In this document: piece after piece, positions 21,948 through 33,208 of the stretch
How the letters are laid out: every line of letters begins with the position of its first letter
Numbering within the stretch: position 1 is the first letter of the stretch
Assembly (NCBI GenBank): GCA_036346405.1
Contig: CM070559.1
Span: 37,423,889-37,487,888, forward strand
Origin: Phyllostachys edulis
Lineage: Eukaryota; Streptophyta; Magnoliopsida; Poales; Poaceae
Direction: 5' to 3'
DNA: 64,000 bases
Translations under genes and position numbers: made by a program
Notes under the pieces: model-generated
Seen by the model: only the letters and a program-made list of their open reading frames with translations
Database searches by the model: none
Told to the model about the DNA's origin: nothing

Positions 21948-24363
21948 TGTTATGAATATCAGGAGAAGACTGTGATAGTAGAGAAATAAATGAAGAATCA
22001 GAAAGAGACAACTATAAAAATCGACTTAACGGTAGAAACAGGAGAAGGAATCGAATCTCGATAGAAGAAATGTCAAGATTCGTCAAAGACAACGTCTCGT
22101 GAAATCCTGATACGTCGAGCAGAAGGATCATAACAACGATAACCCTTATGCTCAGAACTATAACCAAGAAACACACACTCAACTGACTGGACTGATAGTT
22201 TAGTGCGCTCATGAGACTGTAGTGGAACAAAACAAGTACAGTCAAAAACACGAATGTGGGTGTACTGGGGGGCTCGAGAGTAGAGACGCTCTATAGAATT
22301 GACACCCTTAAGAACAATGGAAGGCTACATATTGATGAGATATGTAGCCGTAGAAATAGCCTTAGCCTAGAACTATTGTGGAACGTAAGAGGCAAGGAGA
22401 ATAGTGCGGGCAGTCTCAATCAGTTGACAGTGTTTACGGCTCAGTAACCTCATTCTGATCATGGGCACTACGACAAGAAGACTGGTAAAGAGTGTCCTGC
22501 TCAGAAAGAAATTGTCTAAAAGCGCTAGAACAGTATGCGCCAGCAGAATCACAGCGAAAAGTACAGATGGAAAAATCAAACCGAGTACGAACTATCGTTG
22601 CAAAGCTACGATAGATCGCAAGAAACTGACCACGATTAGATATAGAGAATAATAATCAATGAAGATCACATAAAATTTATGTTCGCCTTTAGAGATAATA
22701 GGCACAGGTCCCCATACATCTGAATGGACTAAGTCAGAATGACGAGAAGACACGGACTCACTAGAATGATAAGAAAGTTGTAGCTGTTTGTCCAGCTTAC
22801 AACCCTGACAAAACATGACCATGTCAATAGTAACACGTCCAAACACACCCTGACGAACTACTAAGAAAGACGAGAACCACATAAGTGACCTAAACGGTGA
22901 TGCTACTATGCAAAAACTCCAGATGTGGTGGCAGTAGTGGCGGTAGAAGTAGACGTAGAGGTGACAGGAGCAATTGAAGTGGACGGAAGGTGGAGGCGAT
23001 CAAGGATGTATAGACCTTGTTTGTCGATCCTGGATGAAACAGGTGTGAGAGTCAAAACCAACCCTACAGCCAAGATCGGTGAGCTGACCCACCGAGAGAA
23101 GCTGCATGGTAAGCCGAGGAAAATGGGAAACATCTGAAACATTAAAGTCAGTGGACAAAAGAGTGCCCTGACAGCTGACAGACAAATGAGTACCGTCAGC
23201 TGTCTGAACAGAGATAGGAAAAACAGGAGGTCCTACTGAAGTGAGAGATGTGGGGTCCGGTGTCATGTGGAAAGAGACACTAGAATTTAGAATCGAAGAA
23301 GTACCTGGAGGAGACGTCTGAGCTAGACTGGCAGAACCCGCTGAGCTATGAGATAACTACTGAAGTAGAGCTGTGAGAACCGAGCAGAGTCACCTCATTG
23401 AGAAGGTCTGACGTCTTTGGTCTATCCTCTGTCGAGGAAGGGCCTCCTATCCCCTTGGATCATCCATTTCACGCCTTGTTGCCTTTTTCGCGCCACATAA
23501 CGCTAATAGTCGTGCCCGAAGTTCTTGCAATAATTGCACTGAACCTCAGTTGGTGCAAAAACATGAGCAGAAACAGACACCTTAGGAGGGACTGTATTCG
23601 TAGCAAAAGTCGTCGGTGTAGTCGAAGAAGAAGGGGTAGCAAGCACAGTGGGAGCAAATTGTACTACTAACCCGCAATAAGCTCTTGGCTAAAAGCATCG
23701 AAAGAGCCTCGGCGATCGCTCGGTAAGCCATCGGTAGAAGTCTTATTTGACGGCGTGGCGATTAGATCGACATGACATGTTTATCTTTTTCGTTTTTTGG
23801 TTTGGGCCGGCTAAAACAGCCTGCTCAGTGCTCACGAAGGGGCAGATGCACGCACAGGAGACTAGGGTTCCCTCGAGTTCTCAGCAGCAGTGGAGTCCTC
23901 CTCGTTGGCGATGGCGACTGTAGTGGCGGCGAAGGCACACGGCAACTCGACGGTTCCTGCGAGTCCTCGGTGGCGGCAACTGCAGTGGCAGCAGGCTCGA
24001 GCACGCGAAGGCACACGACAATGCGGCGATCGGCAACGGCTTCGGAAGCGGCGGTGTTCGCTTCCTCGGCGGCGGTGACTACAGCGGCGAGAGAGGGCGG
24101 CGGGCTCGAGCACGTGGGTAGCGGAGGGACAACATCGTCTGGATCGGGCGAGCGACGGCATTGAAAGAGACCCGTCTGGTTCGGGTGATGGCGGCGCGGC
24201 CTCGGGTCGATGCTGCTTCGGGTGCGGCAACGGTTTCCGGTGTGGCGGCGGCGCGGCGGCGTTCAGGCCGGACAGTGACCGAGCGGGCAACGATGTCGGG
24301 CGGCGGTCGTCGGGTAGTGGGGTGATGGGATGTGGCAGCGGAAAGAGCTAGGTTAGTGACATA

Positions 24364-24375
24364 GCTCTGATAATA
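24364..24375 (-). other. Primer-binding site of the copia element
   Basis: On the minus strand the LTR end CATAACA is followed by TATTATCAGAGC, close to TGGTATCAGAGC, the initiator tRNA-Met site typical of plant copia elements. Confidence 0.8.
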
Positions 24376-24501
24376 TGTTATGAATATTGTGTGTACATTT
24401 AAAAGGTCTAATGGACAATATATATAGGGAGTACAAGGGGTTATGCCATATACAGATAAGGAAATACAAATAAAAAATAGAAAAGAACTTCTATTCTGAC
24501 A
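24376..24501 (-). repeat. 5' LTR of the deleted copia element
   Basis: The LTR is 126 bp, TGTTATGAATAT to ATTCTGACA in plus-strand reading. This is unusually short for a coding copia element. Confidence 0.85.
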
Positions 24502-24506
24502 AAAAC

Positions 24507-24719
24507 AACATCAACTAGACAAGAGAGCTAGGAGTGGTACTGATCCGAGTGTTGAGAACAAGCAATCTTTGGATGGTTCTAACTTCTAACTGCGTGATGG
24601 AGAACCAGGAAATAGTTCATTTTTGTGAGGTCTGCAGTTTTCAGTGCAACAGTGAGAAAATGCTGCCCTCGCATCTTGGTGGTAAGAAACCTCTGGCTAT
24701 GCTCAGTGCATACAGTTGA
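24507..24719 (+). pseudogene. 3' part of zinc-finger copy 1 exon
   Basis: After the copia insertion the exon continues. VHFCEVCSFQCNSEKMLPSH is another U1-type finger (about 24615-24680), followed by LGGKKPLAML and a TGA at 24717-24719. Upstream of it a second frame reads GTDPSVENKQSLDGSNF before a stop, so a frameshift lies between them. This finger is absent from copy 2, which shows copy 2 is also incomplete at its 3' end. Confidence 0.7.
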
Positions 24720-25311
24720 GATGCAGCTGCAGTCATAGTTGCCAAAGATGATGTTGAGATACTAGACCCTAGTGTAGAGCTGAAGTAAGGCATTAAAAAA
24801 ATGCAGTTTCTGCAGGCTTGCGGGTCACTGATATTTTGAGATGGAATTGTAGGAATTCGATTATTTTGTGGCTAACTCCTGCCGTAGGAGTTATTGGACT
24901 TGGTAGGCTTGATGTGGCTATAATTTCGCAATTCTTAATAGTTCATGGAAAAGCAGCCTATATGGCCTTCCCTTTTGCCCTTTTGGTACCACGTAGATGG
25001 GAAATGCAAATCATGTTATTGCCTTCATTCATCAATCATCACCCATCAGTTCAGTTTGTTGAAAGCATATGTTTACCTTCTTTCATCTGTCTACTGCACA
25101 GTTTTTAATCCTTCGGCAATCCTTGCAAGCTGCTAGTCACTGATGCAAATCAATATATGTGTAAAATAGCAGTCGCATTTTGAACAGATGGCGAACTGAA
25201 CAATACTGCAGGCTAGCTGCATGTGTCTTATTGGCGTATCATTTCGATCTTTCATGTAGTAACAAGTGAATACAGTAGTGAACAATTAGGTTAGCTAGAT
25301 ACAGACTTGAT

Positions 25312-25539
25312 TCAATCAAGACGATGGAGAAGGTACTCGACCTCCACTTGTTTTGTCAGCGGAATCACCCACTGGTCATACAGTTTATATACTACTGAAG
25401 GATCAACTTTAAAACCGGCCTGTCTACTGTTGTTGTGTGTTACATTTTGGCCGAACACCACGGCCTTCTTCTGTACCCTTCGCTTCACCACATCTTCTTG
25501 CACTTCAGATGTCTACAGTTTCTTCAGAGCATCCTTGTC
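25312..25539 (-). pseudogene. Chorismate mutase last exon, copy 1
   Basis: The minus strand reads DKDALKKL, then a TAG stop, then TSEVQEDVVKRRVQKKAVVF, and ends LTKQVEVEYLLHRLD and TGA. This is the C-terminal exon of plant chorismate mutase, which converts chorismate to prephenate for Phe/Tyr synthesis. The final VEVEYLLxRLD is diagnostic. The exon starts after tttgcag (25540-25546 on the plus strand). The stop replaces a Leu codon in copy 2 (KLL). No upstream exon exists here: the copy ends at about 25592. It is non-functional. Confidence 0.88.
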
Positions 25540-25659
25540 CTGCAAAAGGGAAATTCCACTTGGCTTATGCACTGAGCATTACATCTCCTAATGACTATCC
25601 AGTCGTACATGATCACATAAACACCTTTTAACTAGTTATTTTTTTTGAAACTATATTAA

Positions 25660-25916
25660 CTGCTTCTCCGGTCACAAAAGAGTGACGTTTTGGATATTGA
25701 CACGGTCTTCAAAACATAATTTTGATTACTAGTTTCTATTGTAATATATTTATAAAATCTAATAAAATTATAATATTATAAAAGTATTTTTCGAGACAAA
25801 TATACTTATATAATTTTCGTGTCTCATCTAAATATTTATAAAGATATCAATGACCAAAAAGTATAAAGTTTGACCATAGTATCCCAACATGTCACTTTTT
25901 TTGTGACCGGAGCAAG
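25660..25916. mobile_element. Stowaway-like MITE
   Basis: The ends are inverted: CTGCTTCTCCGGTCACAAAA on the left, and TTTTTGTGACCGGAGCAAG followed by TA on the right. The inside is AT-rich and non-coding, about 257 bp. The terminal words match the CTCC(G/C)..GTGAC style of grass Stowaway MITEs. A related, more diverged copy is at about 47394-47634. The left border is uncertain by a few bases. Confidence 0.7.
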
Positions 25917-25938
25917 TAGTTTTGATGAAATGATGAAA

Positions 25939-27041
25939 CACTACTACAAAAAGGCCAATACTGGACGTCTCATCACAGACGGTTGACCAAAACCGTCTGT
26001 ATTACATTCAATCACAGACGGTTTTGGTTTAGAGACATGCGTATTCTTGGGTGTGCTAAAACCATCTGTGAAGAGGTAATATCACGAGCGGTTCATAACT
26101 AAAACCGCTCGTGATATTACTACATATCACGACGGTTTTTGTTATAACTTATGCTCGTGATAATATCGCTCTGACTCGATTGAAGCCCGATGAATGAGTT
26201 TTTTCGTTGTCGATGCGTCTCTTCGTCGCATCAATGTCGTTTCGGCTCCCCGATGCGTCTCTTCGTCTCAAGCTCCGAATTTATTCCATGTTTTATAAAA
26301 AGGATCATCCGCAATCGAAGATGATCATCCCCATATATAACTCTACTACTTATAAAAAAACAGAAATGGCTGCCTCTTCTGTTTTCTTGTCGCCGGCATT
26401 GATGGCCTACCTGGTCGTACTGTACAAGCACATCTCTCGATGTACGTTGGCGGGTGCTGTGGAAGAACAATGTTTCAACAGTGTCTTCACTCCTCTGTCT
26501 GAGAATTTGCCGAAGCAGGTGACGGCCACCTTCCATTGTCTTGACATCCTCCTCCGCCGCATCTTTTGGGTGATCTCCCACTTTTGACGAGTTTACCGCG
26601 CCATCGACGTGATCCTCCACAATGACGTTGCACGTCTCAGGAGGCTTGCCGTCACTTGACTATGTCGGCGCGGCGGCAACCGAGTCGACGGTAGAGACCC
26701 TCAAGTAGGGGAAGAGAGCCTATGGGCTCACTTCTTCTTGGTTCAACAGTCCGAGGGTCTTCGGGAGACACTCGAATGAGCGTGTCAGCGGGTGGACGCA
26801 TTTCAGGCTTCGTTCGATCACAAACCGTCCGCCGCCGACGCCGCCGCCTACAAAGTATTAAAGACGGAGATAGCAGCCTACCTCCGCTACTAGAAAAACT
26901 TTGTTTATTTATAGGTTTCTACTTTTTTAAATCTTTTTGTAAGAAGCAACTAGCCACTATTTGTTTGGCCATATGAAAATTCGAGAATGAAAAAAAAAAT
27001 CTAGTTTGGAGGTGAAATTACTATATTAATTATATGTTGAA

Positions 27042-27108
<67 letters not shown>

Positions 27109-27479
27109 TAGTTAAAACAAATTATTTTCATTGATATTTAAATGAAAAAATTGACATATAAACATGTAATTTCTTCATGTTATGCAAGTGTATATAAAAG
27201 ATAATATACTTGAGAAAAACCATTTCATAGACGATTCCATAATAGAACCATATGTGATATGGAACCGTCTGTGATATGAGACATATCACGGAAGGTTCTA
27301 TTATCGAACCGTCTATGAGTCCATATCACAGACGGTTCCATAATAGAACCGTCCATGATATGAAACCGTTTGTGATATGGGACATATCACGGACGGTTCT
27401 ATTATCGAACCATCTGTGATAACTATCACTGACGGTTCCATAATAGAACAGTCTGTGATAAGTCTCTTTATTAGTAGGA
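25939..27479 (+). mobile_element. CACTA (En/Spm) non-autonomous element
   Basis: It starts with CACTACTACAAAAAGGCC, a canonical grass CACTA terminus, followed by repeated subterminal motifs ATCACAGACGGTT and their inverse (25970-26165). The other end, at about 27460-27479, reads AAGTCTCTTTATTAGTAGGA, a degraded inverse of the terminus, preceded by another dense array of the same motifs. The interior (26170-27000) has no recognisable transposase. A TA/TGTA microsatellite lies at 27047-27110. The 3-bp duplication is not evident because the right end is decayed. Confidence 0.72.
27047..27110. repeat. (TA)n-(TGTA)n microsatellite
   Basis: About 34 bp of pure TA is followed by seven TGTA units, inside the CACTA element. 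Confidence 0.97.
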
Positions 27480-27528
27480 GCATGGCTTATGGAACCATCT
27501 GTGATAAGTCTCTTTATTAGTAGGAGCT
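27215..27528. repeat. Subterminal inverted-repeat array of the CACTA element
   Basis: The word ACGGTTCCATAATAGAACCGT and variants (ACGGTTCTATTATCGAACCGT) alternate with ATATCAC/GTGATAT, so roughly 100-bp cassettes are themselves palindromic. The last 50 bp, including the degraded terminus TTTATTAGTAGGAGC, is duplicated at 27480-27528. Confidence 0.85.
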
Positions 27529-27529
27529 T

Positions 27530-28560
27530 GGCCGCTAGGGTTTACGCCCACCCTAACTCGCCACTCCCTAGCGCCGCTAGGGTTTGCGCCCACTCTAACT
27601 CGTCACTCCCCAGCGCACTTACTCTCGTCTGTTCCCCTCCCCACCTCGACGCCGTCGCCCAACCCCGTCGCCGTCATCGCCCTTCTTCCTATCGCCGCCG
27701 GTTGTAACACCACTCTGCACTACACAAGACACTCGTACGATCGGAGTGTCTTTTGCAGTGTCAAGGTCATGCCACAACTACGGTGACGCTGTCACCCAAT
27801 CCACTACACCGCCACCTGCACCTACTGCCTGCTTGCGTCCATGGCTTGGTTCTCCTGCTCCACCTCCTGCGCTCGGGCCCTGGCCCCCCTGGCTTTGCTT
27901 TCTCCATCCTTCCTCTATTCTCCTCTCTGTTAACTTAATGTTTTCTTGTTGAGTTTGATTTTTATGCTTGAGCTTTAAGTTGTGTCCTGATGTTTGTGTG
28001 ATTTATGCAAGGTGAAGGAGATGGATGAGGGTTGTCTTTGGTGGTGGGTCGCCACTTGGGTTGTGGTTGCGTTATCTTGAAATCTTGAGGTATCACCCTC
28101 CCTTACTCCTCTCTATCTCTACCCCTTGCTCTGCGATGAAAATGGCTAGTGCTATCACGATGGATCTTAGGGCTACTATTGGTGTGGTGGGTTTGGACAC
28201 CCTTGGTCTTCTTTGTTGAACCGCTCAATGATGTTAATAGTCTTATCTTTGAAATTCAATTGATAATTAGTTCATACTAATAGTCCCCTTGCTCTGTGAT
28301 GTAAATTGAGGGCTATTGGTATATGTGTATTCTGTGCATCTTGCTTAGTTCATGTTGTGGGTTCTTTGTGCTTGGTTGGCTTACATGGGATCAATGTGAT
28401 TCGGATGGGGCTTGGCTGCAATTAACTTTTCAGATTTGTAAAGGTTAGGCTAATTTGTAACTATGTTCATGCTGGCCAAGTTCTCCTCCCTTGCATCCCA
28501 GGTACGTATACGTCCTACCATTCTATTCCTGATCTCTTCTCTATAAAACCTCCAAGCAGT
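27530..28560 (+). other. Leader-like, C-rich segment; no gene recognised
   Basis: It begins with two copies of a 42-bp unit (gccgctagggtttacgccc and variant, 27531-27615), then CCGCC/CTCC-rich DNA that resembles a cereal gene leader. Short open frames exist on the plus strand, but none beyond 72 codons and none recognisable. From about 27960 the DNA turns T-rich, like an intron or untranslated region. It may be a captured gene 5' end inside a larger CACTA-type element. Confidence 0.35.
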
Positions 28561-28644
28561 GGCTGCGTGTGCCTTTAAAATCGGCTTCATATGTATATAT
28601 ATTATATATATTGTTTGTAGTCCCCAACCCTTTCGGTGGGTCGA

Positions 28645-28958
28645 GAGGAGGATGAGACAGCTGCCACGGGCAACCTCTCATCAAGGTCGCAAGTTCAAGA
28701 AATGCGGCTGCAAGGAGAGCGCGTGGACATACAATTACCTGGATGTCGTCGATTGGTAATTGGACCTGACATCAAGGAATGGTTGGTCGATACATGAAGC
28801 CACTTGAAGTGGCTTCATGTATCGGCGAACCATTCCTTGATGTCGTCCAATTACCTATCGATGACATCCGTAATTTTATGTCCACGCTTTCTTGCAACCC
28901 TACTTGAACTTGCAAATTTCAATGAGAGGTTGCCCGTGGCACCGTGTCATCCTCCCTC
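28645..28958. repeat. Long near-perfect hairpin (two ~155-bp arms, almost no loop)
   Basis: Left arm 28645-28805 and right arm 28807-28958 are reverse complements with scattered mismatches. The centre is gaagccactt-g-aagtggcttc at 28796-28816. Paired landmarks are GCCACGGGCAACCTCTCAT (28663-28681) with ATGAGAGGTTGCCCGTGGC (28922-28940), and ATCAAGGAATGGTT with AACCATTCCTTGAT. A transcript in either direction would fold into one long stem. It is not the subterminal CACTA motif. A young MIR-like or siRNA-generating locus, or a foldback element, are the candidates. Confidence 0.88.
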
Positions 28959-28975
28959 ACTAATTTCTAAAGTGG

Positions 28976-28977
<2 letters not shown>

Positions 28978-29067
<90 letters not shown>
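28978..29067. repeat. (TA)n microsatellite, about 90 bp
   Basis: An uninterrupted TA dinucleotide run directly follows the hairpin and directly precedes CACTA-like subterminal motifs. Confidence 0.98.
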
Positions 29068-29069
<2 letters not shown>

Positions 29070-29280
29070 TGAGACGGTTCTAAACACGAACCGTTTGTGC
29101 TAGACATTTATCACGAGCGGTTCTAAACACGAACCGCTGCATGATAGGCATATATCACGAGCATTTACGAGTTAATAACCGTGCATGATGACCTCATGTC
29201 ATCAATGACTCATAAACTCGAGGCGGCTCGAAACCGCTGCAGTAATGATGTTTTTGAACCGTCAGTGAAGATCTTTTTCA
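29068..29280. repeat. CACTA-like subterminal motifs, second subfamily
   Basis: ACGGTTCTAAACACGAACCGT, ATCACGAGCGGTTCTAAACA and inverse words recur here, built like the 27215-27480 array but with a different core. No CACTA terminus could be placed. It may be the decayed right end of a second or larger element starting near 27530. Confidence 0.55.
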
Positions 29281-29684
29281 GAGCGATGATAATGCTTATT
29301 TTATTAGGAAGGTAGAAATTCCATATGAAACGGTTCAATCTTAATAGAAATTAATATGGTAAAATTCCCGCGTTTCAAACGAGACCTTAAAAGAGTTGTA
29401 TATTTGGCTTCGTGTTTGTATGTAAAAGAAGGGCATGATGCAAAAATATCATGGGCATGATTAGTTTCAAAACAGTTGCCAAAATACAATAGTGATGAAC
29501 AAATTTAGTATACATTTGTTTGGTGCCAAATTTTTTGGCAAGCTTCCATTTCTATTGGTAACATAGTTCATTTTGTTTTTGCCAAATTTTGGTCAATTCG
29601 TGAGCGAGCAAATTCCACTAAATTTACCAGGGGCAGGAGGATGTCGTTGGAATATTGATAACACAATTTTTTGGCACACAACCA
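29281..29684. other. AT-rich spacer
   Basis: I see no gene or element here, only AT-rich DNA between the CACTA-like motifs and the MULE-type terminal repeat. Confidence 0.5.
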
Positions 29685-29854
29685 GGGCAACATATCTGAT
29701 GCACAAAGCACATATCGGTGAATATATGCACAAACTCGCTTAGGGTTGTTCGATCCGAAATCGGCGCACCAAATCGAAAGTGATGGGCCCCCTTCCCACT
29801 TACGCGCTTTTGCGTTTTGCCCTACGCGAGCCACAACCAATTTTCCAAAACCCC
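29685..29854 (+). repeat. Left terminal inverted repeat of the MULE-type element
   Basis: It is the reverse complement of 33046-33208 with about ten small differences. It begins gggcaacata. Confidence 0.75.
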
Positions 29855-31443
29855 CTGCGCAGCCCTCTTCCCAGCGTCATCCCCCTTTGACCCCGTCCTT
29901 CCCAAATTGAGCTAGTGTTAGGGGGAGGGTGTCGTGCCCGCCAACGCTTTGGACACACTCCACTGACCCATCCGGAGCCTCCTCCTCCATTAGCGTTGTC
30001 AAAACACAGCACCTCACCACCGCCTCCTTCTGACAACGTCCAGATCTAGCGCCTCCAACCCATACCCTGCATCCTCTCCACTGACCCCTGATGTTATTGC
30101 TGCAAGCTCCTCTCCTTTGACTCCCCGTCCTCCGCCTCTCGTCTGCAAGGATGTACAAGATTGACAGATGGAAATGTATAGATGAAGCAAGTTGTAATTC
30201 TAGAATATGTGAATGTAACAATGACCGGATGTTGCAATGATTTTGTGAATTGAATTCTTTAGGCTTTATGAATGGAAGCATGGTCCTGAATTTGTTTGTG
30301 AAATTGTGAACTTGTTTGTGTCAAATTTGTAGTTTAATGCACTGTGAAATTGTGCATATGTTCATGAGTCATGTTCAACTTCTTACTGAATGTTTATCAA
30401 TTTTCCCTTCTATGAAACCGCATCACTTGACTCAATTATACAGTCATTCACAATTGACAAGGTAATATCATACATTCATTAATTCAATTCATCAATTTGC
30501 CTTGAAAAAATTCAACTCATCAACAAACAAGACCTGACACATTAGTTCACCATTTCCATTCATTAGCATCAGCACAAACATTAAATGGATTACAAAGCGG
30601 TAGCATTCACTAGCAACCACACTTGTCTTTGCATACTTCTTGCCCGCCACACGACGCGTATGCAAACACTCCATTGTCCATCTCTGCCCAAAACACCTCA
30701 TTTCACCTGAAATCATCTCATTTCAGATGCAAACATATTGAATATAAATGAGAAAATAGCAACATGCTCATTTGTTTTTGATAGAAAGGCAATGGATTGC
30801 CATTTATATTAATCAGATTAGGATGTAAAGGTCTATTTATAGAAACAAGGGCGGGACAAAACCCATCCATCCTCAGTCAACAACAACAAACTACAAGCTA
30901 CAACCAAACAGTCCATGTAATCTATACACAGAGGTCGTACAATTAAAAAAAATCGATTCTTCAGCTTCTCGCAATGCTTGTCCATCTGCAACCATACAAT
31001 CCATGCACTGAAATTTCATAAAATCACAACTTAGTCATGAATCTGCATCCAAGAAATAACAAAAAAAAGGCACTGAAATTATTCTTTGAAATTTCTTCAA
31101 ATCACAACTTTAACAAAACGAGCATAACTATACACTCGGATGCATAGGCCGACGAGACGGAGAGGATGACGACAATGATGGAGGAGGAGGCGCATCGTCA
31201 GAAAGGGAGGCGCCGATCGAGGACCGCTATGCGGCTGCACCACCCTGACCCTACCTGCGAAATTGGGAGGAGGCATAAGAAACCTTAGTTCATGCTCCTA
31301 GGCTTCGGGGGCGACTACGTTGATGGAGGAGGCGCTGATGGATTTCAGGCGGCACAGCACCATCCTCTAACGCTACCTCATGCAAGGCGGCAGGTTTGGG
31401 AGTAGGGGATCAATGGGATCATGGGAGAGAGTTACGAAGAGAC

Positions 31444-33033
31444 TGTTGGTGATATGCCCTAGAGGCAATCATAGAGATGATTGTATCACGTCTATGGTTA
31501 TGAGTTATTGAATAAATGTTATTCTGTTCCTTGAATGAATCATTGGTTATGAGGATTAACAAGTATGTGACTTGTTGGTGAAACTCTTTTAGCATATATG
31601 ATGTCGTTCTAAATGAATCCCTGGTCGGATGTCACTGGTCGGAACACTAGTGACTCTATCGACCGACACATGTATTGATTAATGATCATGTTTCACGGGT
31701 CATGGATATAGGGATATCGAATTAATAATGTGAACACATATTAGAGAACATGGGGTTGGATTGACCCACCTTGAGACACTGTTGAGATTGTTATGATTTT
31801 ATATGTCGTTAGTTGGTCTCAAGCAATGATAATGTATAATCCTTAGACCTGAGATCAATATGGTTTCTTACATGTGTAAGAGTACACTTTGGAGTTACCA
31901 AACACTACTCCGTAACTGGGTAGTTATAAAGGTAGCTTTCAGGTATGCTGTAAAATATGTGGAGGAATGTGACTGGTCGGATATAGGATTTGCCCCTCCT
32001 AACATAACAGGAGAGGTATCTCTGGACCCCTCATTGTGGTCAGATAAAGAAAGTGCATGTTCATGCCACTAGTGGTCGAAGTGTTCGACCATGTGAAGTT
32101 ATCCGATACTCGATCGAGAAGGTATTGAACAGTCCATGGATGACACAACATCTCACCTGGAGTTTAACTAGATATCGTGAGGCAAAGGGAGAATACACGA
32201 GGTCTTTCAGTTCGATCAGATACGAACTAGTTGTATAGAGATACAAGCTAGTCGTAGGCTGATCAAACATGATCACTAGGTGGTCAAAACCTGGTCGTAA
32301 GGAGTTACAAACTAGTCAAGACCAAATATAAATTGGTCGTATAAAGATACGAGCTGGTCGTTAGTGATATGGACCTGGTCGTAGATCATGCTACATTAAG
32401 GTTCGTCTGATATAACTCGTGTGTATTCGGGAATCGTTACGTTCTGCTAAGAGCCGCTGACGACTCATGATCAGAAAGGAGTTTTTGAGTCACAACCGAT
32501 TACACATGAACCTAATGGGTCACACACTTAACGGGTTGGAACAAACCAATACGAATACGATTCGTCAAACATGTTCGGATAGAATCCGTCATGGACACTA
32601 TATAAGGGGGTGCTTGAGGTTGTTGGAGGAGAGACGTGTGAGTTGTTCCATCGAATCTCTAGTCGCCATCTTTTCTTGAGAGAGCCTTCCCGTGCGACTT
32701 GGTGCTAGCACACCAGCGTACGGTGTTCCTTCCTTGAACGTGTGGATACCATAGAGGTGCTACTGTGGTTGCTGTTACTCTTGAGGACGATCCACAACTT
32801 CTTAAGGAAAGCGATTGGTTGCTGGAGGAGTCGATCAACATCAGGAACGTTGGACGATCGACTACGACCACTACATCGACGCGCTCTTCGTTGGACCAGG
32901 CTGTTCCAACTATTCTTCCGCTGCACTACACGTCTGGTGGTAATAATCTGTGATCTTCTACTTGTATAGCTTCCTAGTTTACATGGTAAAATTTTTGAAT
33001 TATCAGCTAGCGTAGCCTACCTGTATCCCTTCA
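31444..33033 (+). mobile_element. Solo LTR of an Angela/BARE-like copia element
   Basis: The LTR begins TGTTGGTGATATGCCCTAGA, very close to the LTR start of grass Angela/BARE elements, and ends at CCCTTCA, 1590 bp later. The flanks are gagac (31439-31443) and gagag (33034-33038), a target duplication with one mismatch. A TATA box (ctatataaggg) lies at about 32598-32608. There is no internal coding DNA, so recombination between two LTRs probably removed it. It is inserted inside the MULE-type element. Repeated ctggtcg(t)a(a/g) words occur at 32280-32390. Confidence 0.78.
32598..32608 (+). promoter_or_regulatory. TATA box of the Angela-like solo LTR
   Basis: ctatataaggg sits about 435 bp before the LTR end, where the U3/R border of such LTRs is expected. 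Solo LTRs can still drive transcription of flanking DNA. Confidence 0.55.
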
Positions 33034-33045
33034 GAGAGCGCCCGG

Positions 33046-33208
33046 TGGGGTTCTGAAAAATTGATAGTGGCTCACACGGGGCAAAATCCAAAAGTGCCTA
33101 AGTGGGAAGGGGTTCCACCGCTTCAGACCTGGTGCGGCGATTTCGGATCGAACGACCCTGAGTGAGTTTGTGTATATGTTCAATACGTGCTTGTGCACTA
33201 TGTTGCCC
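33046..33208 (-). repeat. Right terminal inverted repeat of the MULE-type element
   Basis: It is the inverted partner of 29685-29854 and ends tatgttgccc at 33208. Confidence 0.75.

Larger units (their letters stand above)
21948..24501 (-). mobile_element. Deleted Ty1/copia element inserted in the zinc-finger exon
   Basis: The 2554-bp element is flanked by AAAAC at 21943-21947 and AAAAC at 24502-24506. It reads on the minus strand. The LTR at 24376-24501 is only 126 bp (TGTTATGA..TTCTGACA on the plus strand). The opposite LTR is reduced to about 12 bp (tgttatgaatat) at 21948. Coding remains: a CNYCKNFGHDY zinc-knuckle remnant near 23520, a GAG-pre-integrase stretch with LSVGQLTDLGCRVGF near 23060, and an integrase core with HSDVWGPVP and FYVIFIDYYS near 22670-22730. 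RT and RNase H are gone. It is dead but its ends are clear. Confidence 0.9.
20840..25592. repeat. Copy 1 of a duplicated zinc-finger / chorismate mutase block
   Basis: The segment is homologous to 48546-49990: same order, same orientation, same intergenic DNA (24720-25311 matches 49075-49683). Copy 1 has been enlarged by the copia element at 21948-24501. Similarity ends at about 25592, just before a Stowaway-like MITE. Copy 2 extends further into upstream chorismate mutase exons. Confidence 0.85.
29685..33208. mobile_element. MULE-type element with ~165-bp terminal inverted repeats
   Basis: 29685-29854 and 33046-33208 are inverted copies of each other, starting GGGCAACATA and sharing TTCGATCCGAAATCGGCGCA-type words. 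The 9-bp flanks acacaacca and acaagtcca agree at 6 of 9 positions, consistent with a decayed Mutator-type target duplication. The original element was about 1.9 kb; a 1.59-kb solo LTR is nested in it. The interior has GC-rich coding-like parts at 29880-30130 and 31140-31440, which may be captured gene pieces. No transposase is visible. Confidence 0.65.

Noticed and set aside
26231..26620. 129-codon minus-strand and 126-codon plus-strand frames inside the CACTA element
   Set aside because: They overlap on opposite strands, have no known motif and have no support beyond openness.
28804..29103. 99-codon frame with a long Tyr-Ile run
   Set aside because: It is translation of the right hairpin arm and the TA microsatellite, not a protein gene.
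30492..30716. 74-codon minus-strand frame in the MULE-type element
   Set aside because: AT-rich, no motif, no homologous partner in the window.
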